Below are positions 34,976 through 44,166 of a stretch of 64,000 bases of DNA, one piece after another (positions within the stretch are counted from its first letter, which is position 1; the number at the start of each line of letters is the position of its first letter). The stretch spans positions 434,001 through 498,000 of the forward strand of contig NZ_WQHX01000002.1 in NCBI RefSeq assembly GCF_013035425.1, in the 5' to 3' direction. The translations under genes and the position numbers were made by a program. This stretch comes from Ruegeria arenilitoris. GTDB lineage: Bacteria; Pseudomonadota; Alphaproteobacteria; Rhodobacterales; Rhodobacteraceae. The notes beneath the pieces were generated by a model, which had not been told where the DNA came from, ran no database searches, and was given only the letters and a program-made list of their open reading frames with translations.

Positions 34976-36130
34976 CTAATCGAGTTTGACCCACGCCGCA
35001 TTTCGTGCCGAACTTTGCACGCATGCCGCGACGAACTTAACACCGCTGAGCCCATCTTGGACGGTTGGGAAGACAACTGAAGCGTCGGGTGACGCACCAT
35101 TTCTGAATGCCTGAATTGCATCAGCGGCTTCACTGTAAATATTCGCGAACCCCTCCAAATAACCCTCTGGATGGCCCGGAGGAACGCGGCTTAGTCGGTT
35201 TGCCGCATCGCCTGCCCCTGACCCATTTCTGGTAATCAGCCGCTTTGGTTGACCATAAGGGGTGAACCACAGATAGTTGGGATCCTCCTGCGACCATTCT
35301 AGGCCACCTTTTTCTCCGTAAACACGCAAGCGAAGCGCATTTTCGTTTCCTGGTGCGACCTGTGATGACCACAACATTCCTCTTGCTCCGCCTTCGAAAC
35401 GCAGCAATACGTGTGCATTGTCATCAACCTTGCGCCCCGGAACAAAGGCTTGCAAATCCGCGGCAAGGCTTTCAGCCGTAAGGCCAGTTACAAAACATGC
35501 AAGGTTATAAGCGTGAGTGCCGATGTCTCCGGTTGATCCACCAGCGCCAGACCTTTCGGGATCAGTCCGCCATTCTGCTTGTTTGAAATCCTGCTGCTCT
35601 GTCAACCAATCTTGTGGATATTCGACTTGTACCACGCGGATTTTCCCGATCTCTCCGTTGGCCACCATCTCCCGAGCCTGACGAACCATTGGATAGCCGG
35701 TGTAGTTGTGCGTAAGGATAAACAAAGCGTCGGAACTCTCCGCCGCTTTCACTAGTTTTTTTGCATCGCTGAGCGTCGACGTAAGTGGTTTGTCACAAAT
35801 GACATGAATACCGCGTTTGAGGAACTCACGCGCGGCAGCATAGTGAACATGGTTTGGCGTAACGATCGAAACCGCTTCAATACCGGACTTCAGACGTGCT
35901 TCACGTATGGCCATCTGCTCAAAGTCATCGTAAACGCGCGCGAGACCCAGCGCCTCACCACTTTCTCTTGACTTCTCGGGGGTAGATGACAGCGCACCGG
36001 CAACAAGTTCAAACTTATCGTCCAGACGCGCCGCGATACGATGCACGCCACCTATGAATGCATCATTTCCGCCGCCAACCATGCCTAGACGAATACGACC
36101 AGATACTTCTTCGCTGCGTCCTGTAACCAT
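34976..36130 (-). CDS. Gfo/Idh/MocA family dehydrogenase (kinase-LacI operon)
   Basis: 384 residues. The N-terminus IRLGMVGGGNDAFIGGVHRIAA is the variant Rossmann motif of the long Gfo/Idh group, ICDKPLTSTL has the catalytic Lys, and STGDIGTHAYNLACFVTG carries the Asp/His pair. C-terminal WSQEDPNYLWFTPYGQP and HPEGYLEGFANIY are typical for members paired with TIM-barrel isomerases. It overlaps the isomerase gene by one base (TGATG). Last gene of the leftward operon kinase-lacI-isomerase-dehydrogenase. It probably interconverts a sugar or polyol with its keto form; the substrate is unknown. Confidence 0.9.
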   Translation of the reverse strand: MVTGRSEEVSGRIRLGMVGGGNDAFIGGVHRIAARLDDKFELVAGALSSTPEKSRESGEALGLARVYDDFEQMAIREARLKSGIEAVSIVTPNHVHYAAAREFLKRGIHVICDKPLTSTLSDAKKLVKAAESSDALFILTHNYTGYPMVRQAREMVANGEIGKIRVVQVEYPQDWLTEQQDFKQAEWRTDPERSGAGGSTGDIGTHAYNLACFVTGLTAESLAADLQAFVPGRKVDDNAHVLLRFEGGARGMLWSSQVAPGNENALRLRVYGEKGGLEWSQEDPNYLWFTPYGQPKRLITRNGSGAGDAANRLSRVPPGHPEGYLEGFANIYSEAADAIQAFRNGASPDASVVFPTVQDGLSGVKFVAACVQSSARNAAWVKLD

Positions 36131-37185
36131 CAGTCTATCCCTAACATTTTCCGGTTGGCTGCTTCGTCGGTTCCGCCATCCGCGAAATCGTCAAAAGCTT
36201 TTTCCGTCACACGAATGATGTGATCCGAAACGAATCGTGCTCCTTCCCGCGCTCCATCTTCAGGATGTTTCAGGCAACATTCCCATTCTACAACGGCCCA
36301 GCCGTCAAAGTCATTTGCCGCCATTTTTGAAAAGACTGCTCCGAAATCGACTTGCCCATCACCAAGCGAGCGGAACCGCCCAGCGCGATCAACCCAGCCT
36401 TGGTATCCCGAATACACGCCTTGGCGACCGGTCGGATTGAATTCCGCATCTTTAACGTGGAACATCCGGATTCGATCTTTGTAGATGTCGATGTTGTCCA
36501 AGTAGTCGAGACACTGCAGCACATAGTGCGAGGGGTCATACAGCATACACGCACGTGCATGGTTGCCCGTACGCTCCAAAAACATCTCATACGTGATGCC
36601 GTCATGCAGGTCTTCACCCGGGTGAATTTCATAACAAACATCCACGCCGCACTCTTCGGCATGATTCAAAATCGGAAGCCAACGCTTTGCTAATTCGTCA
36701 AACGCTGTTTCAATCAATCCGGCGGGTCTTTGAGGCCAAGGGTAAACGTAAGGCCAAGCCAGTGCTCCTGAGAATGTAGCATGGGCAGAAATACCCATGT
36801 TCCGGGACGCCGATAGAGCTTTCTTGACTTGGTCAACGGCCCATTCTTGCCGCGCTTTCGGATTTCCCCGAACGCTTTCTGCCGCGAACCCGTCGAATGC
36901 AGTGTCGTATGCTGGATGGACCGCAACCAGCTGTCCTTGCAGGTGGGTAGACAGTTCGGTAACTTCGACGCCGTTTTCTCTCGCCTTACCTGTGAATTCA
37001 TCACAATAATCCGCGCTGGATGCCGCTGCATCCAAATCGAACAACCGCCCATCCCAGCTTGGGACTTGAACACCCTTGTACCCGCACTGGGCAGCCCATT
37101 TCGTGATTTCGTCCCATGAATTAAATGGTGCCTCGTCGCCAGCAAATTGTGCCAGAAACAAAGCCGGTCCTTTTATCGTCTTCAT
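36130..37185 (-). CDS. Sugar phosphate isomerase/epimerase, TIM barrel
   Basis: 351 residues, the long form of the xylose-isomerase-like TIM barrel. Motifs: GYKGVQVPSWDGRLFDL, VTELSTHLQGQLVAVHP, VCYEIHPGEDLHDG (metal Glu), LYDPSHYVLQCLDY (Asp/His), MFHVKDAEF (His, Asp) and WAVVEWECCLKHPEDG (last Glu). ATG 37185 follows GGGAGG; a longer frame adds seven residues. Gene pairs of this isomerase with a long Gfo/Idh dehydrogenase are common in plant- and alga-sugar operons of alpha-proteobacteria. The substrate cannot be read from the sequence. Confidence 0.9.
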   Translation of the reverse strand: MKTIKGPALFLAQFAGDEAPFNSWDEITKWAAQCGYKGVQVPSWDGRLFDLDAAASSADYCDEFTGKARENGVEVTELSTHLQGQLVAVHPAYDTAFDGFAAESVRGNPKARQEWAVDQVKKALSASRNMGISAHATFSGALAWPYVYPWPQRPAGLIETAFDELAKRWLPILNHAEECGVDVCYEIHPGEDLHDGITYEMFLERTGNHARACMLYDPSHYVLQCLDYLDNIDIYKDRIRMFHVKDAEFNPTGRQGVYSGYQGWVDRAGRFRSLGDGQVDFGAVFSKMAANDFDGWAVVEWECCLKHPEDGAREGARFVSDHIIRVTEKAFDDFADGGTDEAANRKMLGID

Positions 37186-37211
37186 ATTGGTTCCTCCCCA
37201 GAACATGGGCC

Positions 37212-38264
37212 TTACGGCGGCAAATTTTCTTTAAGATATATATCAATTCGAATTCTCTCCTGCGCCCTGTTAAATGGGACACCATCAGAAGTGGCCCGCA
37301 ACAAACGCACTGCAGATCGTATGATGTGACCGGAATCCTGTGAGATCAATGCATCAAAAGTTCCCATGCAAAGAGCCTCACGACTGAGCGGTGTGAGCTC
37401 ATGTGCAATAATCACCAATTCTTCCGACACCTTGCTTTCAGTGAGGAATTGAATAAGCCCTGCATTCCCCGCCGCTGAAGAGTAAATTCCAACAAGATCG
37501 GGATAGGAATCGAAAATTTCGGGCATCATTTTGTAGATCAGTTCCGGATCATCTCGACCCTCTACCGAAGCCACGACTTCGAGATGCGGAAAATCCTCTG
37601 CAACAACCAAATCAAAGCCTTGTCGCCTTTCCAAGTGATCCCTTGCTAAACGAGAACCAGTAAGAACAAGTACCTTTCCTCTTTGATGCACGAACCGGCC
37701 CATCAAATGAGCAGCTGTTCGGCCAGCTGACACGTTGTCAATCCCCACAAAGTGATCTCTGTCCGAACTTGGAAGGTCCGAAACCATCGCAACGACTGGT
37801 ATCCCTTTGTCTCTGACTCGTTTTACCGCATCACGAACTGATGGGGTTTCCGGACCAAAAACGGCTACTCCGTCGACTTCGCGACCGTCGACAGCGTCCA
37901 GTATCTCTACTATATCCTGCGGTTCAAAAGGCGTGACCTTTTGGATCGATGTGCGTGTCCGCTCAATAAACTGATTTCGCGACTGCTCTGCGATCTGGTT
38001 GCTCAGGGCCTCAACAAATTCGTTATCGGTGTCAGGTAATACAAACAGGAAATTATAAACACGTCTGCGTGCCAGATTTGCCGCGGCCGTATCACGTATA
38101 TAGCCCAGCTCATCAATCGCCTTTTGCACTTTTTGGATCGTAACTGCCCTAACACCGGGCCTCCTATTTAGCACCCGGTCTACCGTCGCCAAACTGACGC
38201 CGGCAACGCGCGCAATGTCGTTCACTGTTGGTTTGTTCACCACTTCTAGTTTTTGTTCTTCCAC
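37212..38264 (-). CDS. LacI-family transcriptional regulator
   Basis: 350 residues. The LacI helix-turn-helix and hinge are clear: TVNDIARVAGVSLATVDRVLNRRPGVRAVTIQKVQKAIDELGY (about 13-55), in the subgroup with TVDRVLN instead of TVSRVLN. The periplasmic-binding-like effector domain follows (YNFLFVLPDTDNEFVEALSNQ, VDGVAVFGPE, VDNVSAGRTAAHLMGRF). The start is GTG 38264 with a weak site. It lies 7 bp after the kinase gene. It very likely binds the two palindromes at 39966-40013 in front of its own operon; whether it also reads the inositol palindromes is unknown. Confidence 0.93.
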   Translation of the reverse strand: MEEQKLEVVNKPTVNDIARVAGVSLATVDRVLNRRPGVRAVTIQKVQKAIDELGYIRDTAAANLARRRVYNFLFVLPDTDNEFVEALSNQIAEQSRNQFIERTRTSIQKVTPFEPQDIVEILDAVDGREVDGVAVFGPETPSVRDAVKRVRDKGIPVVAMVSDLPSSDRDHFVGIDNVSAGRTAAHLMGRFVHQRGKVLVLTGSRLARDHLERRQGFDLVVAEDFPHLEVVASVEGRDDPELIYKMMPEIFDSYPDLVGIYSSAAGNAGLIQFLTESKVSEELVIIAHELTPLSREALCMGTFDALISQDSGHIIRSAVRLLRATSDGVPFNRAQERIRIDIYLKENLPP

Positions 38265-38271
38265 AACACGT

Positions 38272-39894
38272 CTAGCCTTCGATTTCCCGGGCCAAGCCTT
38301 CGAACAAAAGTGCGACAGCTTCAGCGCCGGGGTCGTTGTGCCCGATCAGGTTTTCTTCAGGAACATATGCAGCGCGACCCGCCTTGGCCCGGTGGATTTT
38401 TGCTGTTTTATCAGCACCTTCCCGAGCAGCTTTTGCTGCTTGGTTTAACCCAGATGGCAGTGCATTAAGCGCCGGTGCAAGCGCGTCGATCATTGTCCGG
38501 TCCCCTTCTTTGGCACCGCCCACCTGGCTGACACGATTCAAGCCTTCTATCAGAGATTTCGGTATCGACGCACCGCTTGCACATGCGTCACCGGCGGCAT
38601 TAAAAAAGATGGCGAGAATAACCCCAGAAGACCCACCCATCGTCTGGCTAAGTTCGTTACCCAATGCCGGAAAAAGTTGGGTCAGATCCGCCAAGGGCAT
38701 TCGATCCAAACCGCTTTGTAATGCCCGCGCCGCTGTCGCCAGTGTACTGCCAGTGTCACCATCACCAGATTTCGCATCCAGTTCGTTAAGGTCTTTCTCA
38801 GCCTGAATAAGAAGCTCTGACAACCGCGCGATCGTTTCCTTCGTTTTCGGATTATTCGAAGGAATTGGGGCAATCGGCGTCAAACCGTCCGGCAGCGGCG
38901 CGACATTGACTGGTTCTATCGCGTTTACGCCCGGCCATGCTGCTAGGCCTACGGGCTCTTGCAAGGCTTCCAACTCTTCCTGACTTACAGGAAGTATTGA
39001 AACCGAGAAGCCATGCATGTCCAAGGATGTCATCATTGGCGCAGGCCCGATGATATGGCGGGCGATACCAGTCTCTGCCAAAGCATGCGTCAAAACAGAC
39101 ATTTCCAATGGCGTCGTCGACCCAAGGTTGTTCACCAACGCGACCCCAGACCCTGACGCCACGCGCCGCGTTAGCTTTTCCACAACAGTGTTCACTGCCG
39201 ATACGGCGCTTGAAAAGTCGACTTGCTGTACTCCGGGTTCGCCGTGAATACCCAAGCCGAGTTCAGCTTTGCCCGGAGCGATCCGGTCTTCTTTGGGGGA
39301 TCCCGGGACAGTGCAGGTATCAAGGCTCATCCCGATACTCACGACTTTTTCAATGACGGATTTCGCAGCATTGGCAACAGTTGCAAGATCTGCGCCATTT
39401 TCCGCTAGCGCTCCTGCAATTTTATGTACGAACAGCGTACCTGCGACCCCGCGCGGTTGTGGCAAGTCTGGTAGTGCGATGTCATCATCTACAACGACCA
39501 TTTCGACTTTGCGCCCCAAAGCGCGGGCGCGTTCTGCAGCCAAACCAAAGTTCAGACGATCACCGGTGTAATTCTTTACGATCAATAAACACCCCGCCTC
39601 GCCCGTAACGGCCAGAATCCCAGCCAAAACCGCTTCTACGGACGGAGAAGCAAATACTTCGCCGCACACTGCGGCTGTCAGCATACCTTTACCGACAAAC
39701 CCTGCATGTGCCGGTTCGTGGCCGGACCCGCCTCCGGAAACAAGCGCGACTTTCGATTTATCCCAATCAGATCGGTAAACGACTTTGATGTGCGGGTATC
39801 CATCTAACCTAGTTAGCGCGCCGCCCGAGGAAGCCAGTAGACCGTCTATCGCATCTGTAACGAGGGTTTCTTTTGTGTTGAGGAACTGTGCCAT
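38272..39894 (-). CDS. Dihydroxyacetone kinase family protein, fused DhaK-DhaL
   Basis: 540 residues. N-terminal DhaK domain (about 1-325) with GGGSGHEPAHAGFVGKGML, whose His normally forms a hemiaminal with the ketose, and LNFGLAAERAR. C-terminal DhaL domain (about 345-540) with DAKSGDGDTGSTLATAARAL, the Asp pair that holds Mg-ATP, and GGSSGVILAIFFNAAGDA. It uses ATP directly, as Citrobacter-type kinases do. Known family substrates are dihydroxyacetone and C4 ketoses such as erythrulose. With the TIM isomerase and the dehydrogenase a tetrulose or similar ketose is plausible. ATG 39894 has GGAG; an upstream frame reads into the operator region. Confidence 0.9.
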   Translation of the reverse strand: MAQFLNTKETLVTDAIDGLLASSGGALTRLDGYPHIKVVYRSDWDKSKVALVSGGGSGHEPAHAGFVGKGMLTAAVCGEVFASPSVEAVLAGILAVTGEAGCLLIVKNYTGDRLNFGLAAERARALGRKVEMVVVDDDIALPDLPQPRGVAGTLFVHKIAGALAENGADLATVANAAKSVIEKVVSIGMSLDTCTVPGSPKEDRIAPGKAELGLGIHGEPGVQQVDFSSAVSAVNTVVEKLTRRVASGSGVALVNNLGSTTPLEMSVLTHALAETGIARHIIGPAPMMTSLDMHGFSVSILPVSQEELEALQEPVGLAAWPGVNAIEPVNVAPLPDGLTPIAPIPSNNPKTKETIARLSELLIQAEKDLNELDAKSGDGDTGSTLATAARALQSGLDRMPLADLTQLFPALGNELSQTMGGSSGVILAIFFNAAGDACASGASIPKSLIEGLNRVSQVGGAKEGDRTMIDALAPALNALPSGLNQAAKAAREGADKTAKIHRAKAGRAAYVPEENLIGHNDPGAEAVALLFEGLAREIEG

Positions 39895-39965
39895 GCTTTT
39901 GCTCCTTAAGTCACACGCGCGCCAGAAATCGAGGATGTGCGAATCCCGGCATACTTCAAGGATAT

Positions 39966-39983
39966 TTGAGGTGCGCACCTCAA
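39966..39983. promoter_or_regulatory. Operator 1 of the kinase-lacI operon, perfect palindrome
   Basis: TTGAGGTGCGCACCTCAA is a perfect 18-bp palindrome with a central CG, the LacI-family pattern. It lies 72 bp upstream of the kinase start. The local LacI protein (37212-38264) is the obvious candidate to bind it. Confidence 0.8.
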
Positions 39984-39995
39984 GTCCACATTTTT

Positions 39996-40013
39996 TTGAG
40001 GAGCGTACCTCAA
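39996..40013. promoter_or_regulatory. Operator 2 of the kinase-lacI operon, near-palindrome
   Basis: TTGAGGAGCGTACCTCAA keeps both TTGAGG/CCTCAA arms of operator 1 with a changed centre. Its centre lies 30 bp from that of operator 1, about three helical turns, so two regulator dimers could sit on the same face of the DNA. Confidence 0.75.
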
Positions 40014-40268
40014 AAACGTTTTCGGCACGTCAGAAAATCATGACAATACTGTATTTTTAAACAAATAAATCGACTCGGGCGTGGCCAACTTTGTTGAGCC
40101 AAGCTCCTGTTTGAATTCGATATTGCCCGCAGTTCAACCCAGCTTTTACCTCGGACGAGGCACTTCGGTGCATCTAAACGCCAACTGATATTTCAAGATT
40201 TATTCAATTTGAAACGCGGCCGTAATCAAGACAAAATCATACCGACAACTGTATTGGGGAAAACGCCA

Positions 40269-41048
40269 ATGACAGAATTTACAGTGAAACGGTTAAGCCG
40301 ATTTCCGGTTAAGGGATTAAGCGCGGAGCCACTGACTTCTGTCACGATGAGCGTAGCCGAAGGTTTTCCGGGTGACCGAATTTACGGCTTTGCTCGGCAC
40401 AACTCGGGCTTCGACCCACAAAACCCAAAACCTATTCCCAAGGATCGCTTTGTCGTGCTTTTGAAAGAAGCGGCTCTGGCAGGTCTGCACACCCGATTTG
40501 ATGCTCAATCGCAAGTATTAGAAATCCGAGAGAGCGGTAAATCGCGAAAATTCTTAATGCAATCAGGCCAGGAGCGTTCTGATGCGGCCCTGTTTATTCA
40601 CCAAGTCTTGGGCTCGGCTGATCCGGAACCCCCCACGTTTGTTTCCTCGGAACCACATCGCTTTACTGATGTATCAGTAGTGTCGCCGGTCATGATGATT
40701 GCTGTGTCTGTTTTGAATATTGCCTCTGTCAAGGCACTTAGTCAGCAATTGAACAGAGACGTTCACCCCGCCCGATTTCGCGCGAACGTCGAAATTGACG
40801 GCCTCGCACCGTTTTCCGAGTTGGAGTTCGTGGGACATACGCTGATTTTTGGCGATGTCAGGATGCGTATTCTTTCAAGAACGAAAAGGTGCGCGGCAAC
40901 CGAAGTAAACCCGGAAACCGCCGAGCGTGATCTGAGGCTGCCCTACCTTTTAAATAAACACCTGGGTCACACGGACATGGGCGTATACGCCGAAGTAACG
41001 ACGAATGGCACGGTTTTCGTGGGACAATCCGGTAGATTGGAAATCTGA
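40269..41048 (+). CDS. MOSC domain protein
   Basis: 259 residues: an N-terminal beta-barrel (MOSC_N, about 1-110, with SRFPVKGLSAEPL and GDRIYGFARH) and a MOSC domain (about 125-255) with PARFRANVEIDG and the conserved cysteine in RTKRCAATEVNP. The MOSC fold carries sulfur in Moco sulfurase and mARC-type enzymes. Start ATG 40269 follows GGGG; a longer frame adds 20 residues. It stands alone and may serve a molybdenum enzyme elsewhere, or act as a reductase of N-hydroxylated compounds (YiiM-like). No molybdenum gene is in the window. Confidence 0.88.
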   Translation: MTEFTVKRLSRFPVKGLSAEPLTSVTMSVAEGFPGDRIYGFARHNSGFDPQNPKPIPKDRFVVLLKEAALAGLHTRFDAQSQVLEIRESGKSRKFLMQSGQERSDAALFIHQVLGSADPEPPTFVSSEPHRFTDVSVVSPVMMIAVSVLNIASVKALSQQLNRDVHPARFRANVEIDGLAPFSELEFVGHTLIFGDVRMRILSRTKRCAATEVNPETAERDLRLPYLLNKHLGHTDMGVYAEVTTNGTVFVGQSGRLEI

Positions 41049-41163
41049 TGCCTCAATGTGCCTTTTGCCCAATTCGAACCATCCTATATTGAAAGTGCGC
41101 ACTGTGACCCAGTCTGTAGACGGGCGACAAAAAACTCAACGGCTTAACGGCAGCAAGCTGAAT

Positions 41164-41673
41164 TCAAGCAGTTCCACGCGTGGGCCGATCGTTTTCAATA
41201 TTGAAGATCATCCCGTCTAAAAGCTCGTCCAGATCAGGGCGTGCCGCCGGACCATTCGATATGTCGACCAACATCAACGTACCGTCGGGACGTATTGCAA
41301 ACGCTCCGGGTTCAGCAAAAAGATCTGATGTTTCCGCTTCGGATAGCGGCTCAGAAACATATAATCCAAGCGAGCGCATCTGAGGTACGGTTAATCCGTA
41401 ACACAGGTTAAAACTCCAACCAAATTCATCGCGGTCTGCCAGCGCTTTGCTTTTGCTGTCAGCAGAAACCACAATGACATCCATTCTATCAGTCCATTTG
41501 GTCAGTTGACCGTTGAGCTTTTGCAAAAACCGTTTGCACCGAGGGCAATGCCGACCGCGATAAACAAACAGCATGGTCCAACGCTCACCCTGCCGACCGA
41601 TTTCACGATAACCTCCGTCCACGCTAAGAAAACTGATTGGGGCTACGGTAGAGCCCACTTTAGGTTTTGACAT
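41164..41673 (-). CDS. Peroxiredoxin-like (AhpC/TSA) thioredoxin-fold protein
   Basis: 169 residues with a redoxin fold. RGRHCPRCKRFLQKL near residue 40 holds a CxxC pair where peroxiredoxins have the active-site TxxC, followed by VIVVSADSKSKAL and GAFAIRPDGTLMLVDISN. It resembles AhpC/TSA-family proteins annotated as redoxins; thiol-disulfide or peroxide reductase activity is likely. No signal peptide, so cytoplasmic. GGAG precedes ATG 41673. It lies 86 bp upstream of the end of the PhyH gene on the same strand, thus possibly co-transcribed with it. Confidence 0.82.
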   Translation of the reverse strand: MSKPKVGSTVAPISFLSVDGGYREIGRQGERWTMLFVYRGRHCPRCKRFLQKLNGQLTKWTDRMDVIVVSADSKSKALADRDEFGWSFNLCYGLTVPQMRSLGLYVSEPLSEAETSDLFAEPGAFAIRPDGTLMLVDISNGPAARPDLDELLDGMIFNIENDRPTRGTA

Positions 41674-41759
41674 TCCAATCTATCTCCGTTGTGGGGAATA
41701 TTCGTTTGGCCGCTTCCCGGCAGTTTTCTTTGGCATTTAAAATGAGCCCAAACTGAAAA

Positions 41760-42581
41760 TTATCCGACACCATCGAAAAGTATTTCCCTCTTTCGATCTG
41801 CATCCTGTTGGCAAATTGAAAAGTCATCTTCATGCAGGAAACCTCGGGGGGCGTTCGCTATTTCAAAATGACCGTAATTGTCGCGTCCTGCCACCAATGC
41901 CACCAGAGTTTTGGCGCCATTTTCTTGTTTCATAGAGGGTTTGATGAAACGCAGCGCTGCACCTATCCTTCGGTCGCCAGTTTCATTCGGCCCAGACGCG
42001 TGGAAAAGGTGCCCATGATGCATTGATGCCTGACCTGCGCGTAAAGCGGCGGCAACGGCGTCGCATTCATTAACCTCAACCGCGATCTCTTGGCCGCGCG
42101 ACAAAAGGTTGTTTTCGCTGAACGTATCAACATGTGGGACAATTCGGCTTTTGTGGCTGCCGGGGACAAATGTCATACATCCGCTTTTTTCAGAAGCTTC
42201 AGAAATGGCGACCCAGCACGTTACTTCCTCAGCATCGTCCAGCCCCCAGTAAGTCAAATCTTGGTGCCACGAAACGATCTTGGGAGAGTGCGCCTCCTTT
42301 ACAAACAAAGCGCCACTCCAAACCATGAGATCAGGTCCGAGTACCGCTGATGCGGCCTCAATCAATTTTGGATGACGTATGAGTGCGTCGAAGGACGGCA
42401 AAAGTCTGTCAGGATAAGAGTATAGGAGCTTAAGCCTGTCTGGATCATCTTTTAAGGCTTGCTCTGCTCTTTCGAAATCATCGCGCAACTCTTGTGCCTC
42501 TTCCTCGGTGAGGATGTCTAACGGAGCCACGAAACCATCCGTGTCGTAAGTCTCAAATATTTCTGATACTCGACTATTCAT
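41760..42581 (-). CDS. Phytanoyl-CoA dioxygenase (PhyH) family protein, second copy
   Basis: 273 residues, standard PhyH length. IVSWHQDLTYWGL has the HxD iron ligands (near 113-115), MHHGHLFHASGPNETGDRRIG has the distal His and the Arg that binds 2-oxoglutarate. GSHKSRIVPH and TCWVAISEASEKSGCMTFVPG are family strands. Start ATG 42581 follows GAGGAG; a longer frame with 28 extra residues lacks one. It is divergent from an IdnO-like SDR across 158 bp and sits near the aldonate operon. The substrate is unknown; ectoine-hydroxylase-like or sugar-related oxidation is possible. Confidence 0.88.
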   Translation of the reverse strand: MNSRVSEIFETYDTDGFVAPLDILTEEEAQELRDDFERAEQALKDDPDRLKLLYSYPDRLLPSFDALIRHPKLIEAASAVLGPDLMVWSGALFVKEAHSPKIVSWHQDLTYWGLDDAEEVTCWVAISEASEKSGCMTFVPGSHKSRIVPHVDTFSENNLLSRGQEIAVEVNECDAVAAALRAGQASMHHGHLFHASGPNETGDRRIGAALRFIKPSMKQENGAKTLVALVAGRDNYGHFEIANAPRGFLHEDDFSICQQDADRKREILFDGVG

Positions 42582-42739
42582 CGTCTCCTCATCGGTAAAC
42601 CAGTTGAACATCTGTTTTATGACTGCGGTTGTACTCAACTTTCCAAGCGGCATTTGCATTGGCAACGGCTAAAGACTGTGTCACCTGCCGATCAATTAAG
42701 GATACGAATAGTCGACGCCCACAACCAAGGGAATTTTGC

Positions 42740-43507
42740 ATGACGCTGGAAATCTTCAACTTGAATGGCGCAAGGGCGTTAATTACCGGATCGAGTCAGG
42801 GAATTGGGTTTGCTCTTGCGCAAGGACTCGCGGGAGCCGGAGCAGAGATCGTTTTGAATGGGCGCAATACGGCAAAGTTGACCGCAGCAGCAACCGAACT
42901 GACAAGTGCGGGAGCGACCGTGCATGAGTTAGCATTTGACGTGACCAAACATGAAGAAGTCAAAGTTGCGATAGACAGGTTTGAAGCAACTACTGGCCCA
43001 ATAGATATTTTGTTCAACAATGCGGGAATGCAGCATAGAAGCGAGTTACAAAATTTCCCTGCCGATGCGTTCGAAAATCTTTTGCAAACGAATATTGCGT
43101 CCGTTTTTCACGTTGGACAGGCGGTCGCGCGTCATATGATTCAAAGAAAAACCGGCAAGATAATCAACATTGCTTCGGTTCAGTCCGCACTTGCCCGCCC
43201 GGGTATCGCGCCTTACACGGCGACAAAAGGGGCTGTGGCCAACTTGACCAAAGGAATGGCGACAGATTGGGCGCGATATGGGCTAAACTGCAACGCGATA
43301 GCGCCAGGCTATTTCGACACACCGTTGAACGCCGCATTAGTTGCCGACCCGGAATTTAGCGCCTGGCTTGAAAAAAGAACCCCAGCTGGCCGATGGGGAA
43401 ACGTTGAAGAATTGGTCGGAGCAGCAATCTTTCTCGCGTCAACCGCGTCCAGTTTTGTCAATGGGCATACACTCTATGTTGATGGCGGGATAACAGCATC
43501 GCTTTGA
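42740..43507 (+). CDS. SDR oxidoreductase, gluconate 5-dehydrogenase-like
   Basis: 255 residues of classical short-chain dehydrogenase. NGARALITGSSQGIGFALAQGLA is the NAD(P) motif, LFNNAGMQHR the NNAG motif, NIASVQS the catalytic Ser region and YTATKGAVANLTK the YxxxK. The start EIFNLNGARALITG and IVLNGRN are like IdnO/Gno (5-keto-D-gluconate reductase), and GHTLYVDGGITASL is a typical end. ATG 42740 follows AAGGGA. It is convergent with the LysE exporter gene and divergent from a PhyH gene. It probably interconverts an aldonate and its keto form. Confidence 0.9.
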   Translation: MTLEIFNLNGARALITGSSQGIGFALAQGLAGAGAEIVLNGRNTAKLTAAATELTSAGATVHELAFDVTKHEEVKVAIDRFEATTGPIDILFNNAGMQHRSELQNFPADAFENLLQTNIASVFHVGQAVARHMIQRKTGKIINIASVQSALARPGIAPYTATKGAVANLTKGMATDWARYGLNCNAIAPGYFDTPLNAALVADPEFSAWLEKRTPAGRWGNVEELVGAAIFLASTASSFVNGHTLYVDGGITASL

Positions 43508-43559
43508 TGGAAATATCCCGACAGGGACAGGAAATCAGCGCCTTAACGAAGACGCGATA

Positions 43560-44150
43560 TCAATAGCTTGAAATCAAGGCCATGGCCACAACGGCCAAAA
43601 GCGCGACTGCCATGGCAATATTAATACGCTTGTGCGCCCGTTGACTGAGATCCAGACTCCCAAGCTTTACACCGGCACCAAGCCAAATTAGATGCACTGG
43701 CACCCAAATCAGGTTGAAAACCACAATTTTGGTCACGACTTCCCAGATTGGTGCATCAGGCATAAATGCAAAGCCAGAAAATAAGGCTGTGCTGACCACA
43801 TAGGCTTTCGGGTTAATAAATTGCAGCGCCAAGCCGTTGAAAAAACCAAGCGGCGAGTTGGCCGGAGAAAACCCAATCTTTGAACCGGCGCTGGCAATTC
43901 GCCAAGCTAAATAGACCAGGTAACTGACTGACGCAAAAAGCAATAACGTCCTTAGAAGCGGTGCAGCCAATGCCGCAGCCGCCACGCCAGACACAACCAA
44001 CATCATGTTGATGAACCCACCCAGCATCAACCCGGTTATGAATGCAAGACCGGCGCGAAATCCAAACGCAGCCCCAATTCCGGCCGTTGTAAGAACGCCG
44101 GGTCCCGGGGTGATGAGTAGAAAGAATACCGCGACGACAAATTCTAGCAT
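43560..44150 (-). CDS. LysE/RhtB family exporter
   Basis: 196 residues with six hydrophobic helices. The LysE signature stands at the N-terminus: ITPGPGVLTTAGIGAAFGFRAGLAFITG, then GLALQFINPKAYVVSTALFS in the second half. Members export amino acids and related small molecules. Last gene of the leftward aldonate operon, 16 bp after the 2-hydroxyacid dehydrogenase gene. Its presence there suggests efflux of a product or a toxic intermediate, but the substrate is unknown. No strong ribosome site before ATG 44150. Confidence 0.9.
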   Translation of the reverse strand: MLEFVVAVFFLLITPGPGVLTTAGIGAAFGFRAGLAFITGLMLGGFINMMLVVSGVAAAALAAPLLRTLLLFASVSYLVYLAWRIASAGSKIGFSPANSPLGFFNGLALQFINPKAYVVSTALFSGFAFMPDAPIWEVVTKIVVFNLIWVPVHLIWLGAGVKLGSLDLSQRAHKRINIAMAVALLAVVAMALISSY

Positions 44151-44166
44151 TTGTCAGTGCGGTCTT

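Larger units (their letters stand above)
39895..40268. other. 374-bp divergent regulatory region
   Basis: Between the kinase operon (leftward) and the MOSC gene (rightward). It holds two 18-bp palindromes at 39966-39983 and 39996-40013 and AT-rich stretches around 40040-40070 that may include promoters. No RNA gene or hairpin terminator was seen. Confidence 0.55.
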
